Positions 25,076 through 32,672 of a DNA stretch of 64,000 nucleotides are shown one piece after another. This DNA is from Streptomyces melanogenes (lineage in GTDB: Bacteria; Actinomycetota; Actinomycetes; Streptomycetales; Streptomycetaceae). The stretch lies in assembly GCF_014649795.1 (NCBI RefSeq), contig NZ_BMTS01000016.1, forward strand, positions 114,492 to 178,491, in the 5' to 3' direction. A program made the position numbers and the translations under genes. The notes under the pieces were generated by a model, which saw only the letters and a program-made list of their open reading frames with translations, searched no databases and was not told where the DNA came from. Positions within the stretch are counted from its first letter, which is position 1, and every line of letters starts with the position of its first letter.

Positions 25076-26349
25076 CAGGCACCTCCGAGCAGCACCCGCA
25101 GCCGTTCCCAGCCGCGCTCCTGGACGAAGCCGCCCGTGCCCCAGCGCAGCGCCGGGACGGCCACCACAAGCCCCGCCGCGTCCCGTTCGAGGACCCTGAC
25201 CTCGGCGACCCGGCGCCGCCCGGCCCTGTCCCGTACGAGATGGAGCACCACCGAGAGCGCCGCCGCCAACTGGCTGTGCAGGGCCGCCCGGTCGAGCCCG
25301 GCCGCCGTGCCCAGGGCCTCCAGACGGGCGGGGACGTCCGCGGCGGTGTTCGCGTGCACCGTGCCGCAGCCGCCCTCGTGGCCGGTGTTGAGCGCGGCCA
25401 GCAGGTCGGTGACCTCGGCGCCGCGCACCTCGCCCACGACCAGCCGGTCCGGGCGCATGCGCAGGGCCTGGCGCACCAGGTCCCGCAGGGTCACCAGGCC
25501 CGCGCCCTCCTGGTTGGCGGGCCGTGACTCCAGCCGCACCACATGGGGGTGGTCGGGCCTCAACTCGGCCGAGTCCTCGGCCAGGACGATCCGCTCGCGC
25601 TCTCCGACGAGGCCGAGGAGCGTCGACAGCAGGGTCGTCTTGCCGGAGCCCGTACCCCCGCTCACCAGGAACGAGACCCGGGCACCGATCAGCGCCCGCA
25701 GCACCCCGTCCCCACCCGGCGGCACCGTCCCGGCCGCCACCAGTTCGTCCAGTGAGAACGCCCTCGGCCGCACCACCCGCAGCGACAGGCAGTCCGCCCC
25801 GACCGCGACCGGTGCCAGCACCGCGTGCATGCGGGTCCCGTCGGGCAACCGGGCGTCCACCCACGGCCGGGCGTCGTCGAGGCGCCGCCCGGCGACCGCC
25901 GCCAGCCGCTGGGCCAGTCGGCGCACCGCGGCCGTGTCGCTGAAGCGGACCCCCGTGAGTTCGAGCCCGGCGCCCCGGTCCACCCAGACCCGGTCCGGGG
26001 CCGACACCAGGACGTCCGTCACCGCGGGATCGGCGAGCAGCGGCTCCAGCGGGCCCGTACCGACCAGCTCGGAGCGCAACTCCTCCGCACCGCCCAGGAT
26101 TTCCGCGTCGCCCAGGAGCCTGCCCTGGGCCCGCAGCGCCGCCGCGACCCGGGCCGGGGTGGGCTCGGCCCCGCTCTCCGCGAGCTGTTGGCGCACCGCG
26201 TCGAGCAGCGGCCTCGGCGACGCCCCGACCGGACCCGGCCCGCCCGGCACACCACCGGGAGGCATCCCCGCGCCCGTCCCCGCGCTCATGCGCCCCGTAT
26301 CCACACGACCCGCACTCAGGCGACCCGTACGCGCGCGACCCGTGCTCAT
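25072..26349 (-). CDS. tadA: Pilus assembly ATPase, TadA/CpaF-like
   Basis: The 425-residue secretion ATPase has Walker A VSGGTGSGKTTLL, Asp box AEDSAEL, Walker B RLVVGEVRG and His box GHEGGCGTVHANT. The N-terminal ~45 residues are low-complexity Gly/Arg/Pro (MSTGRARTGRLSAGRVDTGR) with internal ATG codons; a start further in, such as the Met before PPGGVPGG, is possible. It powers Flp/Tad pilus assembly or secretion from the cytoplasmic face. ATGA overlap with the stop of the preceding ssd-like gene. Confidence 0.9.
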   Translation of the reverse strand: MSTGRARTGRLSAGRVDTGRMSAGTGAGMPPGGVPGGPGPVGASPRPLLDAVRQQLAESGAEPTPARVAAALRAQGRLLGDAEILGGAEELRSELVGTGPLEPLLADPAVTDVLVSAPDRVWVDRGAGLELTGVRFSDTAAVRRLAQRLAAVAGRRLDDARPWVDARLPDGTRMHAVLAPVAVGADCLSLRVVRPRAFSLDELVAAGTVPPGGDGVLRALIGARVSFLVSGGTGSGKTTLLSTLLGLVGERERIVLAEDSAELRPDHPHVVRLESRPANQEGAGLVTLRDLVRQALRMRPDRLVVGEVRGAEVTDLLAALNTGHEGGCGTVHANTAADVPARLEALGTAAGLDRAALHSQLAAALSVVLHLVRDRAGRRRVAEVRVLERDAAGLVVAVPALRWGTGGFVQERGWERLRVLLGGAW

Positions 26350-27449
26350 GCGACCGCACCCCCCATCAGCGCCTGCTCCCAGAAGGCCGTGCAGAAGCGG
26401 GAGAGAGGGCCGCGCACTTCGCTGCCCGGTGGGGACCCCTTCTCCTGGGCCTCCAGCAGGCCGTACTCCACCGGGAGTTCACCGGCCAGCGGGAGCCCGA
26501 GGGCGGCCGCCACCCACTGCTCGTCCAGCCCCGCCGCGTACGGACCGCGCACCACCGCCCGCAGGTCCCGCAGCACCATGCCGACCGAGGAGGCGACCCG
26601 GTTGGCCGCCGCGACCGCCCGCAGTTCGGCGGGGACGACCAGCAGCCCCAGGTCGAGCTGGGCCAGCGCCTCCGCCACCGCGTCGTCCACGCGCCTGGGC
26701 AGGTCGACGACCACGACGCCGCCGCGTCTGCGCGCGGCCGCGAGGACCGCCCGCATCGCCTCCGCCGGGATCGCCACCGAGTCGCCCCGGTCCCAACTCA
26801 GCACGCGCAGCGCGTGCAGATGCGGCAGCGACTCCTCCAGCGCTCCTCCGGCGACCCGGCCACGGGAAGCGGCGAAATCCGGCCACCGTCTGCCCTCGGC
26901 CTGTTCGCCGCCGAGCAGCACGTCGAGGCCGCCCCCCAAGGGGTCGCCGTCGATGAGCATGGTGCGCCGGCCGGACCTCGCCGCGGTCACCGCCAGGGCG
27001 CAGGCCAGCGTCGACGCACCGGCTCCGCCCCGCCCGCCGACGACTCCGACGGTCAGCGCCTGGCGGCCCACGCCCTCCGCCGCGTCCGCGATCCGGTCCA
27101 CCAGCCACTGCTCCGCGTCGGGCAGCCGCAGCACGTGGTCGGCGCCGATCTCGACCGCGCGCTGCCACACCCCGGGGTCGTCCTGGTCCCGCCCGACGAG
27201 CAGCACTCCGCGCCTTCGCACGGCGCCGCGCACCCGGACGGCCGCGTCGTCGCCGACCAGGATCAGCGGTGCGCTCTCCCAGCCGGACCGGCGCTCGGGC
27301 AACGAGTGGTGCACCTCCGGCTCGGCTCCGGCGGCGGCGCACAGCCGCAGCAGATCGTCGAGCAGCGCCTCGTCCTCGGTCACGATCAGCGGCCCCGCAC
27401 GCCGCCCCTGAGCACCCGCCGACCGGTCGGAAGCCATGGGTCCGTCCAC
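26346..27449 (-). CDS. CpaE/Ssd-like MinD-family ATPase (septum-site-like protein of the tad cluster)
   Basis: The GTG at 27449 follows GGCGGAG and gives 367 residues. An N-terminal receiver-like domain (IVTEDEALLDDLLRLC) precedes a MinD/ParA ATPase: deviant Walker A GGRGGAGASTLA, DGDPLGGGLDVLLGG and VVVVDLPRR. In actinobacteria this gene heads the tad locus (Rv3660c/Ssd in M. tuberculosis, from memory) and is proposed to position the pilus machine or affect septation. It is the first gene of the minus-strand cluster, so the operon promoter should lie in 27450-27700, next to the 6C-type RNA. Confidence 0.85.
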   Translation of the reverse strand: MDGPMASDRSAGAQGRRAGPLIVTEDEALLDDLLRLCAAAGAEPEVHHSLPERRSGWESAPLILVGDDAAVRVRGAVRRRGVLLVGRDQDDPGVWQRAVEIGADHVLRLPDAEQWLVDRIADAAEGVGRQALTVGVVGGRGGAGASTLACALAVTAARSGRRTMLIDGDPLGGGLDVLLGGEQAEGRRWPDFAASRGRVAGGALEESLPHLHALRVLSWDRGDSVAIPAEAMRAVLAAARRRGGVVVVDLPRRVDDAVAEALAQLDLGLLVVPAELRAVAAANRVASSVGMVLRDLRAVVRGPYAAGLDEQWVAAALGLPLAGELPVEYGLLEAQEKGSPPGSEVRGPLSRFCTAFWEQALMGGAVA

Positions 27450-27714
27450 GATCTCCGCCCCCTCTCACTGCGATTCCTGGCGTCCGCGGATCTCGCGAAC
27501 TGGAATCACGGTGGAGCGGTTCCGGAAATTAAGTGGATCTTGGTCAAAAGCTGTGGACAACTCGCCGGTTGTGAATATTCCGTTCACCTATACCGGTGAC
27601 TTCCAGAGCGCACCGGAACCATTACGCTCCGTGACGAGTCTGGACGGGCAGAGGGAGGAGCCGACGAGGCCCGAGGGAGGGGTGGAGGATCGTGTGCGAG
27701 GCCCGAAAATGCAT

Positions 27715-27800
27715 CCGGACATGCGACGACCCCCGCCGGGGGGGAGAGCGGGGGTCGTCTCTCCGGCCGACTCGGGGGGGGAGGAGCCGGACCGGGTTAG
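27715..27800 (-). ncRNA. 6C-type small RNA (two C-rich-loop hairpins)
   Basis: On the minus strand there are two successive hairpins, each with a C-run in the loop. The first has arms at 27784-27790 and 27767-27773, with a loop carrying 8 C. The second has perfect 12-bp arms at 27748-27759 and 27725-27736, with an 11-base loop carrying 7 C. This is the 6C RNA layout of actinobacteria. The position, between an ssd-like gene and a HAD-IB gene, matches the M. tuberculosis 6C locus (Rv3660c/Rv3661, from memory). Ends are approximate. The RNA probably base-pairs with G-rich mRNA sites. Confidence 0.8.
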
Positions 27801-27894
27801 CACGGTCGCGAACGATCCGTGACTTCCATGGTGTACCCGAGAGCCTTCTCAGGCAAACCCACACGCCCCAGCGTACGCCGAATGGTGGGCGCCT

Positions 27895-28731
27895 ATGCTC
27901 GCCCTCGTGGAAAACCACTCCTTGCCGCGGACCGCCGCCTTCTTCGACTTGGACAAGACAGTCATTGCCAAGTCGTCGACTCTCACGTTCAGCAAGTCCT
28001 TCTATCAAGGGGGACTCATCAACCGCCGGGCCGTGCTGCGTACGGCCTACGCACAGTTCGTGTTCCTCGCGGGCGGCGCTGACCATGATCAGATGGAGCG
28101 GATGCGCGAGTACCTGTCGGCGCTCTGCAAGGGCTGGAACGTCCAGCAGGTGAAGGAGATCGTCGCCGAGACGCTCCACGACCTGATCGATCCGATCATC
28201 TACGACGAGGCCGCCTCCCTCATCGAGGAGCACCACACCGCGGGCCGGGACGTCGTGATCGTCTCGACCTCGGGCGCCGAGGTGGTCGAGCCGATCGGCG
28301 AGCTGCTCGGGGCGGACCGCGTGGTGGCCACCCGGATGGTCGTGGGCCCCGACGGCTGCTTCACGGGCGACGTCGAGTACTACGCCTACGGCCCCACCAA
28401 GGCCGAGGCCGTCAAGGCACTCGCCGCGTCCGAGGGCTACGACCTGGCCCGCTGCTACGCGTACAGCGACTCAGCGACCGACGTCCCGATGCTGGAGTCG
28501 GTGGGCCATCCCTTCGCGGTCAACCCGGATCGGGCACTCCGGCGCGAAGCGGCCATCAGAGATTGGCCGGTTCTCATCTTTAACAAGCCCGTCCGGCTCA
28601 AGCAGCGGCTACCCGCGCTCTCCATGCCGCCCCGACCGGCACTGGTCGCGGCGGCGGCCGTGGGCGCCGCGGCGGCCACCGCCGGACTCGTCTGGTACGC
28701 GAGCCGGCGGCGCGCCGCGACCGCGAGCTGA
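27895..28731 (+). CDS. HAD-IB family phosphatase with C-terminal membrane anchor
   Basis: The 278-residue protein carries FFDLDKTVI (Asp18 nucleophile, Asp20), motif II VSTSGAE, the Lys in GPTKAEAV and YSDSATDVPML (motif IV). It therefore belongs to the phosphoserine-phosphatase-like HAD subfamily IB (Rv3661-like). Near the C-terminus AALVAAAAVGAAAATAGLVWYA is a single hydrophobic helix followed by RRR, suggesting a tail anchor in the membrane. The substrate is unknown. An internal GTG at 27907 is an alternative start. It is transcribed away from the tad cluster, with the 6C-type RNA between. Confidence 0.85.
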   Translation: MLALVENHSLPRTAAFFDLDKTVIAKSSTLTFSKSFYQGGLINRRAVLRTAYAQFVFLAGGADHDQMERMREYLSALCKGWNVQQVKEIVAETLHDLIDPIIYDEAASLIEEHHTAGRDVVIVSTSGAEVVEPIGELLGADRVVATRMVVGPDGCFTGDVEYYAYGPTKAEAVKALAASEGYDLARCYAYSDSATDVPMLESVGHPFAVNPDRALRREAAIRDWPVLIFNKPVRLKQRLPALSMPPRPALVAAAAVGAAAATAGLVWYASRRRAATAS

Positions 28732-29137
28732 CCGAGAGGCACCACGTCCGAGGGGCCTCCGATCAGCACTGACCGTTCTGCCCTGTTTGAACCTAAAAGT
28801 AAAGAAGTGCAGTCAGGGGTTCCGCTTCACCCCGGCCTGGAGTACAAATAAGGCAACGGCCCGCGAGACCTGGGACATCCGAGAGGATCACCTTCTACGC
28901 AACACGGCCCCACGGACCGAGCATGGACATCGAGCACCCACGCGACGTCGACCCGTCGATTACGGGCCAGCCGCACCAGGTGACGGGCAGAAGTTCCCGA
29001 CCTGATGGGCAACATTCGAGGACGCTTGGTAACACGGTGAACATGCCAGCGGCGGTACCGATCCGGTACCGCCGCAACCCTTTTCCGGCACCTTTCGCCT
29101 TCCGGCTCCCGCCTTCCAGCGCCCCGCGCCGTGGCGC
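28732..29137. other. 406-bp intergenic region, no confident gene
   Basis: The region is less GC-rich than its flanks, especially around 28785-28860. Short open frames exist (for example 28923-29156) but lack a good ribosome site and clear coding bias. It ends at the hairpin 29049-29075. A small RNA on the plus strand ending at that hairpin is possible but unproven. Confidence 0.4.
29049..29075. terminator. Hairpin between the HAD and Fic-like genes
   Basis: Perfect 12-bp arms GCGGCGGTACCG (29049-29060) and CGGTACCGCCGC (29064-29075) have a 3-base loop, and AACCCTTTTCC follows on the plus strand. It sits between convergent genes and may terminate both directions. Confidence 0.7.
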
Positions 29138-29965
29138 CTACGCCGCTCCGCGCTGAAGCGCCTCGCAGACGGCCGTCGACTCCCGCACACCGAGCTCGAT
29201 CGAGCGCCCGCAGTGGGTGATCCAGGCCGCCACGCCCTCCCGCGTCCCCGAGGCATAGCCGTCCAGCGCCGCCGCGTACGCCGCGCGCCCCTGCTCCGCA
29301 TGGCCGACCTCGGCCGGACAGATCGACTTCGGGTCGAGACCGCTACCGATCAGCACGATGCGCTCGGCGGCCCGCGCCACCAGCCCGTTGTACGAGCCGA
29401 ACGGACGCAGGGCGAGCAGTTCGCCGTGCACCACGGCGGCCGTGACGAGCGCCGGGGCCGAGGAGCCCGCGATGATCAGCTGGGAGAGCCCTTCCAGACG
29501 GCCCGCCACCTCGTCGGCGTCCGGCAGCGGCAGCTCGATCAGCGGCTCGTCCACCGGCTCGCCCTGCTGACGGGGACGGCCCACCACGTCGGCGGAGTCG
29601 GCGGCCGCGACCAGGTGCAGCCGGGCGAGGACCCGCAGCGGCGACTGCCGCCAGATGGAGAGCAGCTGGCCGGCCTCGGCGGTCAGCCGCAGGGCCGCGC
29701 CGACCGTGCGCGCCTCGGCCTCCGAGCCGAAGTCGGTGCGCCGCCGGACCTCCTCAAGGGCCCAGTCGGCGCCGGAGAGCGCCGCGCTGCCGCGCGCCCC
29801 GCGCAGCGCCGCCTCCGAGGTGATCTCGTTGCTGCGGCGCCGCATGACCCGGTGCCCGTAGACCCGGTCGACGGCTTTGCGTACGGAGTCCACGGCGTCC
29901 GGGACACCCGGCAGCGAGCCCAGGGCGACAAGCGGATCGGGGGCCGACGAGGCGTTCGTACTCAT
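29138..29965 (-). CDS. Fic-fold-like protein with degenerate active site
   Basis: The ATG at 29965 (MSTNASSAPDPLVALGSLPG) gives 275 residues. The segment ELLALRPFGSYNGLVARAAER (about residues 184-204) lines up with the Fic signature HPFxxGNGRxxR: Pro, Phe and Asn-Gly are kept, but the catalytic His is Arg and the phosphate-binding Arg is Leu. Helices around it look like a Fic/Doc core, and RGARGSAALSGADWALEEV near residue 55 resembles the N-terminal inhibitory helix region. Streptomyces homologues are often labelled oxidoreductase, which the sequence does not support. AMP-transfer activity is unlikely; a binding role is possible. It is divergent from the CooC-like ATPase gene over about 100 bases. 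Confidence 0.6.
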   Translation of the reverse strand: MSTNASSAPDPLVALGSLPGVPDAVDSVRKAVDRVYGHRVMRRRSNEITSEAALRGARGSAALSGADWALEEVRRRTDFGSEAEARTVGAALRLTAEAGQLLSIWRQSPLRVLARLHLVAAADSADVVGRPRQQGEPVDEPLIELPLPDADEVAGRLEGLSQLIIAGSSAPALVTAAVVHGELLALRPFGSYNGLVARAAERIVLIGSGLDPKSICPAEVGHAEQGRAAYAAALDGYASGTREGVAAWITHCGRSIELGVRESTAVCEALQRGAA

Positions 29966-30067
29966 AAGTAGGGAGGCTACGCGCCCCGCGCCCACACCCC
30001 ACCTTCGAGTGGTCTTCTTCACTCGTCACCCCTACATCGTGCTGTCGCGCGATTACCGTTGGTGAAC

Positions 30068-31054
30068 ATGAAGATCGCTTTCGTAGGCAAGGGCGGCAGC
30101 GGCAAGACCACGCTGTCCTCGCTCTTCATCCGCCACCTCACCGCCAACGAGGCCGCCGTGCTCGCGGTCGACGCCGACATCAACCAGCACCTCGGGGCCG
30201 CGCTCGGGCTCGACGAGGCGGAGGCCGCCGCGCTGCCCGCGCTGGGCGCGCAACTGCCGATGATCAAGGACTATCTGCGCGGCACCAACCCCCGGATCAC
30301 CTCCGCCGAGACGATGATCAAGACGACCCCTCCGGGCCAGGGCTCCCGGCTGCTGCGGATTCGCGAGTCGAATCCGGTGTACGAGGCGTGCGCGCGGCGG
30401 GTGGTGCTCGACGACGGGGACATCCGGCTGATGGCGACCGGCCCGTTCAACGAGTCCGACCTGGGCGTGGCCTGCTACCACTCGAAGGTCGGGGCGGTGG
30501 AGCTGTGCCTGAACCACCTGGTGGACGGGCCGGACGAGTACGTCGTCGTCGACATGACGGCCGGGTCGGACTCGTTCGCCTCCGGCATGTTCACGCGCTT
30601 CGACATGACGTTCCTGGTGGCCGAGCCGACCCGCAAGGGCGTGTCCGTATACCGCCAGTACAAGGAGTACGCGCGGGACTTCGGGGTCGCTCTGAAGGTC
30701 GTCGGCAACAAGGTGCAGGGCCAGGACGACCTGGACTTCCTGCGCTCCGAGGTCGGCGAGGACCTGCTGGTCACGGTCGGCCACTCCGACTGGGTGCGCG
30801 CGATGGAGAAGGGGCGCCCACCGCGCTTCGAGCTCCTGGAGGCGGACAACCGGCTCGCCCTCCAGGCCCTGCAGAACGCGGCGGACGACTCGTACGAGGC
30901 GCGCGACTGGGAGCGGTACACCCGCCAGATGGTCCACTTCCATCTGAAGAACGCGGAGAGCTGGGGGAACGCGAAGACGGGCGCCGACCTGGCGGCCCAG
31001 GTCGACCCCGCCTTCGTGCTGCGGGAGGAACTCGCCGTTCCGCAGCCGAGCTGA
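30068..31054 (+). CDS. CooC/MinD-like P-loop ATPase
   Basis: The ATG at 30068 gives 328 residues (MKIAFVGKGGSGKTTLSSLF). The deviant Walker A GKGGSGKTT, VDADINQHLG and VVVDMTAGSD (Walker B-like) mark the SIMIBI class, closest in pattern to CooC-type ATPases of metalloenzyme maturation. No CO dehydrogenase gene is visible nearby, so the client is unknown. An in-frame TTG at 30059 is less likely. It is divergent from the degenerate Fic-like gene. The C-terminal third is helical and charged and lacks other motifs. Confidence 0.8.
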   Translation: MKIAFVGKGGSGKTTLSSLFIRHLTANEAAVLAVDADINQHLGAALGLDEAEAAALPALGAQLPMIKDYLRGTNPRITSAETMIKTTPPGQGSRLLRIRESNPVYEACARRVVLDDGDIRLMATGPFNESDLGVACYHSKVGAVELCLNHLVDGPDEYVVVDMTAGSDSFASGMFTRFDMTFLVAEPTRKGVSVYRQYKEYARDFGVALKVVGNKVQGQDDLDFLRSEVGEDLLVTVGHSDWVRAMEKGRPPRFELLEADNRLALQALQNAADDSYEARDWERYTRQMVHFHLKNAESWGNAKTGADLAAQVDPAFVLREELAVPQPS

Positions 31055-31081
31055 TCCCGCGAGCGCGGCTCGCGGAAGGGG

Positions 31082-32374
31082 TCAGCGCGAGGCGGCCTGC
31101 TTGAGACCGGGCTGCGGAAGCGGCTTGGCGGGCTGGACCGGCTGGGCCGGCCCGGCGGGCTGGGCGGCCAGGAAGGCCGTCCAGCCGCCCTTCGGCGCCT
31201 CGCCGACCTTCAGCTGACGGAATTTGTCGAGTGTCGACGCGTCCTGCGCGTCCAGCCAGTCGGCGAGCTGACGGAACGACACGCAGTGCACCTCGCGCTT
31301 GACGCAGACCGTCTTGATCGTGTCCTCGACGGCCCGCATGTACGTGCCGCCGTTCCAGGACTCGAAGTGGTTGCCGATGATCAGCGGCGCGCGGTTGCCG
31401 TTGTACGAGCGGTCGAAGGCCTGGAGCAGGCCGTCGCGCATCTGGTTGCCCCAGTACTCGTGCTGGTCGGCCTCGCCCGTCACCGCGCCCGACTGGTTCA
31501 TGTAGAAGTTGTAGTCCATCGACAGCGTCTGGAAGGCGCGGCCCGGGACGGGCACCAGCTGCATGGACAGGTCCCAGACGCCGTTGTCGTTCTTCTTCGG
31601 CCACACCTGGTCGTTGACGCCGCTGGTGTCATAGCGCCAGCCGAGCTGGCCGGCCGCCTGCACGAAGTTCTTGCGGCCCTCCAGACAGGGCGTACGGCCG
31701 CCGATGAGCTCCTTGTCGTAGTCGAACGGAAGTGGCGCCTCCGCCGTGAGCCCGGAGTTCGACTTCCAGTTCTTCACGAACGACTTGGCCTGGGCGATCT
31801 CGCTCTTCCACTCGTCCACCGACCAGGTGCCGACGCCGCCGTCGTTCCCGCAGAAGTGGCCGTTGAAGTGGGTGCCGACCTCGTTGCCCTCCTGCCAGGC
31901 GGCTCGCAGCTGGGTGACCGTGTCCTTGATGCCCTTCAGGTCGTTGAACCCGATGTCACTGCTGCCCGCCGAGTGCTTGGGCGCGGTGTACCGCTCGCGC
32001 TTCTCCTCCGGGAGCATGTACACACCGCTGAGGAAGTACGTCATCGTCGCGTTGTACTTCTTGCCGACCTCGCGGAAGTGGGAGAACAGCTGCTGGCTGT
32101 CCTCTCCCGCGCCGTCCCAGGAGAACACGACGAACTGCGGGGGCTGCTGACCGGGCGCCAGTTTGCGCGGCTTCAGCAGATGGGGCTGGAGTCCGGTGAA
32201 CGCGGTGGAGCCGTCACCGATCAGGCGCACCGCCGTCTTGGGGGCGGCGGCACCGGCCGCTCCGGGGCCGGGCGCGGCCGCCTTGGTCCCGTTGCCCACC
32301 GAGCATCCGGCGGCGCCCGCGACCAGCGCGGCGACGACGGCCCCGGTGGCGATCCTCTTCGTGGCGGCCATCAT
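31082..32374 (-). CDS. Secreted lipoprotein with polysaccharide deacetylase-like (NodB) fold
   Basis: The start is ATG 32374 or 32371 (MMAATKRIATGAVVAALVAG, then AAGC), a lipoprotein signal. The longer frame to 32455 would prepend non-signal residues. The protein has 430 residues. FVVFSWDGAGEDSQQLFSHF is the first NodB-like strand but has DG-A where active deacetylases have D-D-G. HFNGHFCGN, TYFLSGVYM and GNHFESW are later fold elements. It is probably attached outside the membrane and acts on cell-wall or exopolysaccharide, or is an inactive relative. It converges with the CooC-like gene. The upstream gap 32375-32672 holds the divergent promoter region and is AT-richer. Confidence 0.78.
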   Translation of the reverse strand: MMAATKRIATGAVVAALVAGAAGCSVGNGTKAAAPGPGAAGAAAPKTAVRLIGDGSTAFTGLQPHLLKPRKLAPGQQPPQFVVFSWDGAGEDSQQLFSHFREVGKKYNATMTYFLSGVYMLPEEKRERYTAPKHSAGSSDIGFNDLKGIKDTVTQLRAAWQEGNEVGTHFNGHFCGNDGGVGTWSVDEWKSEIAQAKSFVKNWKSNSGLTAEAPLPFDYDKELIGGRTPCLEGRKNFVQAAGQLGWRYDTSGVNDQVWPKKNDNGVWDLSMQLVPVPGRAFQTLSMDYNFYMNQSGAVTGEADQHEYWGNQMRDGLLQAFDRSYNGNRAPLIIGNHFESWNGGTYMRAVEDTIKTVCVKREVHCVSFRQLADWLDAQDASTLDKFRQLKVGEAPKGGWTAFLAAQPAGPAQPVQPAKPLPQPGLKQAASR

Positions 32375-32672
32375 CCGCCCACCCTCTTCCTCGCAGATCA
32401 GTAGATCCGAAGATCTCTCGCACTGAACGTCATCAAATCGCCGCAAAAGTGACACGGAGCATGAAGGAAGGGGGCGCGACAGGCCGCACGAAAAGCTGCT
32501 TATTCACCGTCAAGAGTGAATCATTGACCTATTTGCCCTAAATGCGAAGCGCTGACCTTTACTCTGCATTACGATTCGTTTACCGAGAGTTGAGAATCCC
32601 GCCGCTGCACGCCGTGACCCACGGCCGCGACCCCACATCCGCGACCGCGCTGCCCCGGAGGAGACGGGAAAC

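Noticed and set aside
28787..29156. Short open frames at 28787-29005 and 28923-29156 as genes
   Set aside because: They overlap each other in different frames, lack clear ribosome sites and run through the 29049-29075 hairpin.
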